A DNA stretch of 64,000 bases from Bacillus sp. FJAT-49736. Its GTDB lineage: Bacteria; Bacillota; Bacilli; Bacillales; Bacillaceae_C. The stretch lies in the NCBI RefSeq assembly GCF_018343615.1, contig NZ_JAGYPI010000002.1, positions 515,562 through 579,561 on the forward strand, in the 5' to 3' direction. Shown here piece by piece: positions 57,816 to 64,000 of the stretch (positions are counted from its first letter, which is position 1; each line of letters opens with the position of its first letter). The notes below the pieces were generated by a model that searched no databases, was not told where the DNA came from, and was given only the letters and a program-made list of their open reading frames with translations. A program made the position numbers and the translations under genes.

Positions 57816-58840
57816 ATTCTTACCTCCTCTTTTTCATTATCTTTTGACGCTTCTTTGACGTCCCCCTTCACTCCATTGCCTGTGATGGTGAGAAAAACCT
57901 CATCTAGTGTCGGCTTTTGAACACTCAGCTCTGCTAATGGAATTCCTGTTTCCCGAAGGGCGATTAGCAGATCCGTTACACGATCAGCATTTGTCATAGG
58001 GGCAGTAATTTTTCCGCCTTCTGGTGAAACCGCCGACTGAACCTCCAGCACCCTTTCCACAATTTGACGGGCAAACGCAATATCCTCAGAGTCTTTAATG
58101 CTCAATTGTAAGGATGAAGTACCTACGGAAGCCTTTAGCTCATTCACCGTGCCCTCCGCAACAACATGCCCGCGATCAATCACCGCAATCCGATCCGCAA
58201 GCTCATCTGCTTCTTGGAGGTACTGTGTAGTTAAAAGTACAGTGGATCCCGTTTTCACTAATCTCCGGATGGTATCCCACATTTGATTCCGTGTTCGCGG
58301 ATCTAGCCCTGTAGTAGGTTCATCTAGAAATATAAGCGGTGGCTGTGCAATGAGACTCGCAGCTAAATCAAGCCGTCTTCTCATTCCCCCGGAAAAGTTT
58401 TTTAATGGACGTTTCGCCGCTTCCGTCAAACTAAATTCCTCCAGTAATTCCTCTGACTTACGACGTGCATCTGCACGGCTCAAACCTAACAATCTAGAAA
58501 AAATAATTAGATTTTCCGTTGCACTAAGTGACTCATCTACAGACGCATATTGCCCTGTCACCCCAATTAATTGGCGAACAATCTGTGACTCCTTCACGAC
58601 ATCGTATCCGAATATCTTCGCTGTTCCTGCATCCGCACGCAATAAAGTGGCTAGCATTCTAATAGTAGTAGTCTTACCTGCCCCGTTTGGTCCAAGCACC
58701 CCATATATGGTACCGGCCTTCACCTCCAGATCGACTCCATCCACGGCACGATTGTCTCCAAAGGTTTTAACAAGCCCATGTGCTTCTACAGCTAATTCAC
58801 TATCCTTAAGGGCTGAAACCATTTTAATACCGTTAATCAT
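57812..58840 (-). CDS. ABC transporter ATPase, DrrA-like
   Basis: A 342-residue ATPase: Walker A GPNGAGKTTT, signature NFSGGMRRRLDLA, Walker B LIFLDEPTTGLDPRT and H-loop TTQYLQEADELADR. The C-terminal ~90 residues (SVQKPTLDEVFLTITG) form the DrrA-type domain that contacts DrrB. ATG 58840 follows GGAGG by seven bases. Daunorubicin resistance is the classic example; the substrate here is unknown. Its codon use looks slightly richer in G+C than the neighbours, but I have not counted it. Confidence 0.92.
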   Translation of the reverse strand: MINGIKMVSALKDSELAVEAHGLVKTFGDNRAVDGVDLEVKAGTIYGVLGPNGAGKTTTIRMLATLLRADAGTAKIFGYDVVKESQIVRQLIGVTGQYASVDESLSATENLIIFSRLLGLSRADARRKSEELLEEFSLTEAAKRPLKNFSGGMRRRLDLAASLIAQPPLIFLDEPTTGLDPRTRNQMWDTIRRLVKTGSTVLLTTQYLQEADELADRIAVIDRGHVVAEGTVNELKASVGTSSLQLSIKDSEDIAFARQIVERVLEVQSAVSPEGGKITAPMTNADRVTDLLIALRETGIPLAELSVQKPTLDEVFLTITGNGVKGDVKEASKDNEKEEVRI

Positions 58841-59393
58841 TGTCACTCCTCCTTCTTCGTTCTACTATAATTTGATTTTGCTAATCCTAACACGAACTAT
58901 TGTAGGGATTCCCTTCCTCCTTAGGACGGATTTTTAAATCCTCTTGGATATTCAGTGTTGGATTGTTTTTCTCCATAAAGTGATATTAAAGCATTTTTAT
59001 GAACTGAATATGAACATTGAATACTTCTATATTTTGAATAATATGACTTTGTTTAGATGGTAGCTGCTAATAAATAAATTCGATGCCATAAAAAAGGGTT
59101 TTTACAATAGAAAAAACTAATGTTGCTTACAACCAACTGTGGTGGATGATTTCTTTAGAGAAGCCTTCTTATGATATAAAAACAGCTTTCGGAAGGAGAT
59201 GCGTCAAATTTTTACTTTTTTTTCATTCACTCCTATTCAAAATGTGACAAATTCCACAGCTAATTTCCTGTAACATGATAGTAATAGTTTTAACATTAAA
59301 GTAAAAAAGTCATAATTATTCGGGATAAAAACCCATATGTATAAAGGGGAAGAAAGTTGATTAGAGGGTTACCAAATAGCGGAGGGAATGTTT
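58841..59393. other. Non-coding gap between divergent genes
   Basis: About 550 bases, AT-rich, between the DrrA-like gene and the L,D-transpeptidase gene. Stop codons are frequent in all frames; a 24-codon frame at 59200 lacks a properly spaced ribosome binding site. No strong hairpin or repeat was seen. Promoters for both genes are expected here, but I could not fix them. Confidence 0.55.
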
Positions 59394-60824
59394 ATGAGTG
59401 CATTAAATGAATCATTTGTAGAAGTGAATAAAAATCGGGGCAGGCGATTTAAACTGATTTTTGCTGTAGTTGGAATGATCATTATCATTCTACTAATTTA
59501 TGCCGGCATTAGTTATTATCAAGCAACCCGGTTCCATTCGAAGACAACGATTAATGACGTGCAAGTCGGTGGGCTAACAGTTGATGAAACAATAAAAAAA
59601 TTAGGTTCCACCAAATTAACAAACAAAGTTTTTGTAGGTGAACAACTCATTTTAGACGAAAAAGATACACAAATGGTTTTTTCGGAGCAGGATATTCCTG
59701 AGGTTAAGAAATTATTGAAAGATCAGTGGCCTTTTTTACCTTTTTCAAAGGAGAAAAGTTATTGGTTGATACCTAAAAAGACCGATGAATTCAGAAACCA
59801 AATCATGAAAAAACAACTAGAAGAAAAGCTCCAATCTATGAACAAGAGTTTAAAAGCACCCGTAGATGCAGAGGTGAAATTGGAAGATGGGAAAATTGTC
59901 GTCTCCAATAGCATTAACGGTGAACAATATAATATTGCCGCTATTTTACAAGAGTATAAGAAGCAGAAATATGCGAATGATATTCATCTGCAGCCCCTAT
60001 TCATACAGCCAATCGAAGCGGACAGTCCGACAGTAAAAAAAGAAAAGAACAAGTATCAGGGTTTCCTGGCAAGAACTGTTGATTATAAGTTACAGGACAA
60101 AGTGTATACGTTAAAAGCTAATGAATTAATTAAGAATGCCTCTATTTCAAAAGATATGGAAATTAAAATCACCGGAAGTGACATTAAGAGCAAAATAGAA
60201 GAAATTAATCATTCACAATCAACCTTAAATAAAAATTTTACATTTAAGACCCATTCAGGTAAGGTCATTTCCGTAAAAGGGCAAGGCTATGGCTGGGCAA
60301 TAGATGTTGAGAAAGAAACGGCGAGAGTTCTGAAAGCCTTTGAAAAAGGAGAAAGGTCGATTACAGCCTCCAATATATACGGACATGGCTGGACAAATGA
60401 AGGCATCGGGTATGAAACTACAACGAATAACGGGATTGGAGACACGTATGCGGAAGTATCCATTGCGGAACAGCGTATTTGGATTTATAAAAAAGGAAAA
60501 TTAGTAGTTACGACGCATGTAGTGACTGGAAAACATAGCACCGGTGAAGATACGTCACCGGGAGTTTGGTATATCCTTTACAAACGTTCTCCCTACACAC
60601 TTAAGGGCAGTGCAGTAGGAAAAGCTGATTATTCCATTAAGGTCAATTACTGGGCGCCATTTACAAACAGTGGGCAAGGATTCCACGATGCCAGCTGGCG
60701 GTCAAACTGGGCAAGTAATGCCTATCTATCAAATGGTTCTGGCGGTTGTGTCAACACGCCTCCTAGTATTATGAAAAGCGTTTATGAAAATCTCAATACT
60801 TACGATCCAGTCGTTATATATTAA
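59394..60824 (+). CDS. L,D-transpeptidase with PG-binding-like N-terminal domain
   Basis: A 476-residue protein. One membrane helix near 20-45 (LIFAVVGMIIIILLIYAGI) anchors it; residues ~55-340 are two PG_binding_4-type repeats. The YkuD catalytic domain is at the end, with GQGFHDASW and SNGSGGCVNTP (Cys452). It makes 3-3 cross-links or attaches proteins in the cell wall, outside the membrane. ATG 59394 follows GGAGGG by seven bases; ATG 59388 lies inside that site. Close relatives are common in Bacillus and Enterococcus. Confidence 0.92.
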   Translation: MSALNESFVEVNKNRGRRFKLIFAVVGMIIIILLIYAGISYYQATRFHSKTTINDVQVGGLTVDETIKKLGSTKLTNKVFVGEQLILDEKDTQMVFSEQDIPEVKKLLKDQWPFLPFSKEKSYWLIPKKTDEFRNQIMKKQLEEKLQSMNKSLKAPVDAEVKLEDGKIVVSNSINGEQYNIAAILQEYKKQKYANDIHLQPLFIQPIEADSPTVKKEKNKYQGFLARTVDYKLQDKVYTLKANELIKNASISKDMEIKITGSDIKSKIEEINHSQSTLNKNFTFKTHSGKVISVKGQGYGWAIDVEKETARVLKAFEKGERSITASNIYGHGWTNEGIGYETTTNNGIGDTYAEVSIAEQRIWIYKKGKLVVTTHVVTGKHSTGEDTSPGVWYILYKRSPYTLKGSAVGKADYSIKVNYWAPFTNSGQGFHDASWRSNWASNAYLSNGSGGCVNTPPSIMKSVYENLNTYDPVVIY

Positions 60825-60916
60825 GTATGACAGCTCTCTTGCTTCCTCCAAGAAGGATGAAAATAAGCTCCACTTATTGAATATTGTGTATAATTAGCGA
60901 AAGGGGGAATTAAAAG

Positions 60917-61360
60917 ATGTTACATTTAGAAACAATTACAAAAGATAATTGGCGAAAGGCCATTTCATTACGGGTAAGGGAAGATCAATTGAATTTTGTA
61001 GCTTCAAATGCGGTATCACTTGCTCAATTAAATTTCCTTGAAAATTTCCATGCAAAAGGAATTTACCTTGGTGAAGAAATGATTGGTTTTGCGCTGTATG
61101 GAATTGACGAAGACGATCATGAGTACTGGATTTATCGCATGATGATCGATCAAAAACATCAGGGGAAAGGGTACGGAAAGGAAGCAATTCAGCTAGTAAT
61201 TGACGATATTCGAAAAATGAAGGAGGAGCGCCACCAAACGATTACTCTTTCTTATGAACCATCTAATGAACATGCAAAACGAGTTTACGAAAAAGTAGGT
61301 TTCCAAGAGATAGAAGGGCTAATAATTGGTGACGAACAAGTTTCTCGGTTCACGTTTTAA
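60917..61360 (+). CDS. GNAT acetyltransferase, spermidine-acetyltransferase-like
   Basis: A 147-residue GNAT protein: WIYRMMIDQKHQGKGYGKEAIQLVIDDI is the acetyl-CoA core, and LSYEPSNEHAKRVYEKVGFQE the C-terminal part. The N-terminus LETITKDNWRKAISLRVREDQLNFVASN is typical of BltD/diamine acetyltransferase-like proteins. ATG 60917 follows AAAGGGGG. It is a single gene; the substrate (a polyamine) is inferred. Confidence 0.85.
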   Translation: MLHLETITKDNWRKAISLRVREDQLNFVASNAVSLAQLNFLENFHAKGIYLGEEMIGFALYGIDEDDHEYWIYRMMIDQKHQGKGYGKEAIQLVIDDIRKMKEERHQTITLSYEPSNEHAKRVYEKVGFQEIEGLIIGDEQVSRFTF

Positions 61361-61361
61361 T

Positions 61362-61395
61362 AACAAAAGCTGACTAAAATAAGTCAGCTTTTGTT
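61362..61395 (+). terminator. Bidirectional terminator between convergent genes
   Basis: AACAAAAGCTGACT and AGTCAGCTTTTGTT form a perfect 14-bp stem around a seven-base loop; both strands have T-runs. It ends the GNAT gene (left) and the hydrolase gene (right). Confidence 0.92.
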
Positions 61396-61406
61396 ATTCA
61401 TAGGAA

Positions 61407-62375
61407 CTACTCTTTATTCTCCTTAAGCATTCTGGAGAACTTCTCCGTTTCTTCAAATAACGGAGAGTGGGCGGATTCTTCAAACCAAATCCATTGCTTT
61501 TCTTTTGCCTCTATGGAATCAAATAATTCCTTCACCGGCTCTGGCGGAACAGTTAAATCATGTCTTCCCATTAGAAAATAAATAGGGATATCCACTTTTT
61601 GAACGGTTGATATTAAATCAATCTTGCTCAACTCCTGCCTAAGAGCCTTTTTGCTAAAAATCAAACCCATAAGATATCGAAAATAGTCCCCTAATTTATA
61701 TTCCGGACTTTGGATAACATGCTTTATAAGTGCTTTTAAAAGCTTACCGTCGCGGGACATACCCCCGCCAAGCAAATTTAGATATTTACTCAAAACCCGC
61801 TCATGTTTCCACTCGTTCCATGGAGGCTTTCCTATTCCAGTAAGCTTCTCCACTGCCTTCATGTGCTTTTTCCTCCTAGCCTTTTCCAGCAGTCGATAAT
61901 AGGATATCCTTTCATTCTCTGCATAATTTGCCATTTGCGCAATTCCAAAGTATTTATAAAAAAGGGCCGGTCTTTGGTGAACAGCCATTAACCCAATAAT
62001 CGATCCCCAGGAGTGAGCAGCCATATAGATTTTTTCATGTTTAAATCGATCACAAAGATATTTTGTCAGCATTATAATATCGTCTACAAAATGCTGTACC
62101 GTCATAGAACCATTTGGAATTGATCTAGTGTAGGACATTCCGGATCCTCTTTGATCCCAATTTACGACTACAAAATGCTGTTCCAAAATAGGCTGGAAAT
62201 GACGGATAAAACCAATTTGGCTAGCACCTGGTCCACCGTGCACCATTAATAGAATAGGCTTTGATGCATCCTGCCCCCTAATATAAACCCATTGCTTTAC
62301 CCCACCTAGAGGAAGCTGAAATAGCTCTGAGATGCCATGTTCATTTGTTATCGGATGTGCTTTTCCTCTAAACAT
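61407..62375 (-). CDS. Alpha/beta hydrolase, proline-iminopeptidase-like
   Basis: A 322-residue hydrolase: HGGPGASQ (oxyanion), nucleophile Ser in AAHSWGSIIG, acid residue in MGRHDLTVPPEP and His in EESAHSPLFEE. The N-terminus GVKQWVYIRGQDASKPILLMV fits the S33 group found in Bacillus. ATG 62375 follows GGTAGCGG. It is distinct from the gene at 12872; substrate unknown. Confidence 0.88.
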   Translation of the reverse strand: MFRGKAHPITNEHGISELFQLPLGGVKQWVYIRGQDASKPILLMVHGGPGASQIGFIRHFQPILEQHFVVVNWDQRGSGMSYTRSIPNGSMTVQHFVDDIIMLTKYLCDRFKHEKIYMAAHSWGSIIGLMAVHQRPALFYKYFGIAQMANYAENERISYYRLLEKARRKKHMKAVEKLTGIGKPPWNEWKHERVLSKYLNLLGGGMSRDGKLLKALIKHVIQSPEYKLGDYFRYLMGLIFSKKALRQELSKIDLISTVQKVDIPIYFLMGRHDLTVPPEPVKELFDSIEAKEKQWIWFEESAHSPLFEETEKFSRMLKENKE

Positions 62376-62565
62376 AGGTCCGCTACCTTTCTATTTTAAC
62401 GCTGTTTTTATATGGAACGTTGCTCTTTGTATATTGTTATAAAACTCCCTGTAAGTATCTTAAAAGCAACATAATTAAGTCACCATTAATCTCTACTACT
62501 ATTGTAAAACGGTAATTACTATTTTTCCAAGGGAATGAAACCCAACCCAGTATATACCTAAGAAA

Positions 62566-62589
62566 AAAGCCAGCTACCTGGCTGGCTTT
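62566..62589 (-). terminator. Terminator of the last GNAT gene
   Basis: AAAGCCAGC and GCTGGCTTT form a 9-bp stem with a six-base loop; the minus strand continues TTTTTTC. Confidence 0.85.
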
Positions 62590-62593
62590 CCTT

Positions 62594-63514
62594 TTACAAC
62601 TGGATAAAAAAACGCTTTTCCTCTAATACCTCTTTAAATCCTACTGAACGATATAGATTTAAAGCATTATAATTATCCGTAACTACCTCTAGCTGAGCTT
62701 CTTTTAACTCTAATCCTTGCAAATATTTCAATCCTTCTGTTAACAAATATCTGGCTAACCCTTTTTTTCGATGGGTTTCTTTTACAAAAACATCTTCAAT
62801 CACTCCGACCTTTTCACCTGATTCCTCCCACGCCATAATGCTTCCCGCAATTTCTCCATTATGAAATGCAGTAATGGCTGTCCAATTCGGATTGCTTTTA
62901 AACTGTTGCAATCTTTCTAAACCTAGTGGATTTTCCGGCCAAATTTCTGCTTCTGCCTTTAGATATTGAAGTTGCTCCTCTTCCCTATCTATTTTCCAGT
63001 GGTCTACTTCAAATTCTGATGGCTTTTCAACCGAATCGATTTCCTCCAATAAATCTCTTGTCATGCCAAATAAGCTATTTAATGGTTTAAATCCTTGTGA
63101 AAGGAAGAATTCATTATTTTTCACTTCTTCCTTAAAATTCCCTACACATAACAAACTGTCAAATCCTTTTGGAAGGCTCTCTCTTATTTGCAATGCCTTA
63201 TTATACAATGAATTATATATGCTTTCATAAATCTCGGCTTCCTTCTCATAATCAGGATGGATTTTAATATTAAGATATATTTTATGCTGAAAATCTGGGT
63301 TACTACCCTCTTCCATAACAGCAATTGGTTGCACCTGTCCTTTCCCGACAAGCTGCTCACCCACAAAAACACAGTCGCAAAAATTCCATGTAAATGGCTC
63401 TTTTCCAGGCCACCAATATACAACATCCTCGTACTTTTCCTTTAAAGCCTGATAAAGCTTGACTACCTCGGAATGAAAGTCAGGCTCATATTTTTTAATC
63501 ACAAATGAAATCAA
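62594..63514 (-). CDS. Two-domain GNAT acetyltransferase
   Basis: A 306-residue protein. The C-terminal half (~165-306) is a clear GNAT domain: GVIEDVFVKETHRKKGLARYLLTEGLKYL and NALNLYRSVGFKEV. The N-terminal half has a degenerate GNAT-like fold (FVGEQLVGKGQVQPIA, HPDYEKEAEIYESIYNSLY). TTG 63514 follows GAGGGG. Two-domain GNATs of this type act on amines or peptides; the substrate is unknown. Confidence 0.82.
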   Translation of the reverse strand: MISFVIKKYEPDFHSEVVKLYQALKEKYEDVVYWWPGKEPFTWNFCDCVFVGEQLVGKGQVQPIAVMEEGSNPDFQHKIYLNIKIHPDYEKEAEIYESIYNSLYNKALQIRESLPKGFDSLLCVGNFKEEVKNNEFFLSQGFKPLNSLFGMTRDLLEEIDSVEKPSEFEVDHWKIDREEEQLQYLKAEAEIWPENPLGLERLQQFKSNPNWTAITAFHNGEIAGSIMAWEESGEKVGVIEDVFVKETHRKKGLARYLLTEGLKYLQGLELKEAQLEVVTDNYNALNLYRSVGFKEVLEEKRFFIQL

Positions 63515-63652
63515 ACTAATACCCCTCTTTTTTCTGAATTTATATACAATTCTATCATACTATGATAGTGGGTGCATCTTACTGGACAATTTCCATTATT
63601 TCGTTTAAATTTTCTGTATAGACAGAATATTATTAAAAAGGAGTGGGTTACT

Positions 63653-64000
63653 TTGGTTACATTTAAAAAACCGGATGTGGAGAATTTTTATCGTACTTTT
63701 AGCGTTCAGAATTTCACTGTGAGTCCCGATGAAAAGCAATTAGTATTCAGCACGAATATTACTGGAAAATATAATCTTTGGGCAATGGATTTGCCAAATC
63801 AATATCCATATCCACTCACTTTTGTTGGTCAGAATTGCCACGAATTGAGGTATTCACATGATGGGCACTTTCTTGTCGTTGGTTTTGATCAGGATGGCGA
63901 TGAGAATGCGCAGCTTTATGCACTTCCTCCAGCAGGAGGCGAACTTGTTCCACTTCGTACAGCAGAAGGGCATCGCCATATGTATCCGCTTCTATCAAAG
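63653..64000 (+). CDS. S9-family peptidase (prolyl oligopeptidase type), N-terminal part
   Basis: The frame starts at TTG 63653 after AAGGAG and stays open for 116 codons to the window edge. VSPDEKQLVFSTNITGKYNLWAMDL, LRYSHDGHFLVVGFDQDGDENAQLYAL and PLRTAEGHRHMYPLLS are blades of the N-terminal propeller seen in S9 peptidases and YuxL-like proteins. The catalytic hydrolase domain would be outside the window. Confidence 0.8.
   Translation, partial: MVTFKKPDVENFYRTFSVQNFTVSPDEKQLVFSTNITGKYNLWAMDLPNQYPYPLTFVGQNCHELRYSHDGHFLVVGFDQDGDENAQLYALPPAGGELVPLRTAEGHRHMYPLLSK

Noticed and set aside
57003-58840. Recent horizontal transfer of the DrrAB-like pair
   Set aside because: Base use seems a little different by eye, but no counts were made and the genes are widespread in Bacillales.
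59198-59272. Small plus-strand frame MRQIFTFF...
   Set aside because: GGAG is directly against the ATG, too close for initiation; no conservation can be judged.

Overview
The window looks like chromosomal DNA from an AT-rich, spore-forming Firmicute of the Bacillaceae. Pointers are the strong AGGAGG-type ribosome binding sites, many TTG and GTG starts, sigma-A promoters, catabolite-response (cre)-like sites, a GerAB-type germinant permease, a BirA-controlled bioY and many rho-independent terminators. I cannot name the species. No rRNA, tRNA or CRISPR array was seen.

Layout. 0-10 kb: small stand-alone enzymes (HAD nucleotidase, ferritin-like protein, DinB, FrnE-type thiol oxidoreductase, rhodanese plus ASCH pair) and a solo TnpB element (4583-5989) that has split a small membrane-protein gene; a VOC gene nearby carries an in-frame stop. 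10-24 kb: a YCF48-like lipoprotein, small membrane proteins around a perfect 27-bp tandem array, hydrolases and NUDIX enzymes, and a NERD-domain gene with 21-bp repeat arrays on both sides. 24-28 kb: a PTS locus (nagE, a BglG-type antiterminator, crr) with a RAT/terminator leader and cre-like sites. 28-34 kb: an ECF sigma factor with a propeller-type anti-sigma factor, then small enzymes. 34-36 kb: an IS110-family element inside a 51-bp repeat region. 36-46 kb: small enzymes, bioY with its BirA operator, a methyltransferase-nucleotidyltransferase fusion, and a MarR/drug-efflux pair with a clear operator. 46-54 kb: a coiled-coil protein, glutamate racemase, a YtrA-like GntR/ABC operon, and a MocR regulator next to ddl. 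54-64 kb: an ABC-F gene with an attenuator-like leader, a DrrAB-type ABC exporter, an L,D-transpeptidase, acetyltransferases and the start of an S9 peptidase.

Themes. Several loci concern antibiotic or cell-wall stress: ABC-F, DrrAB-like, MarR/EmrB-like, YtrA-like, racemase, Ddl and the L,D-transpeptidase. Small enzyme families recur: three DinB, three NUDIX and five GNAT proteins. Intergenic DNA is rich in repeats: 27-bp, 21-bp and 51-bp arrays, a family beginning CTTAAACTTTG and ending AAGATGCC (five copies), and a palindromic GGTGCC family, one copy of which lies inside a coding sequence at a fusion junction. No multi-gene defence island or obvious wholly new system is present. The most informative items are the reconstructable TnpB insertion, the IS110 element with a strong candidate RNA fold, the ABC-F attenuator, the nagE/crr regulatory region and the repeat arrays.
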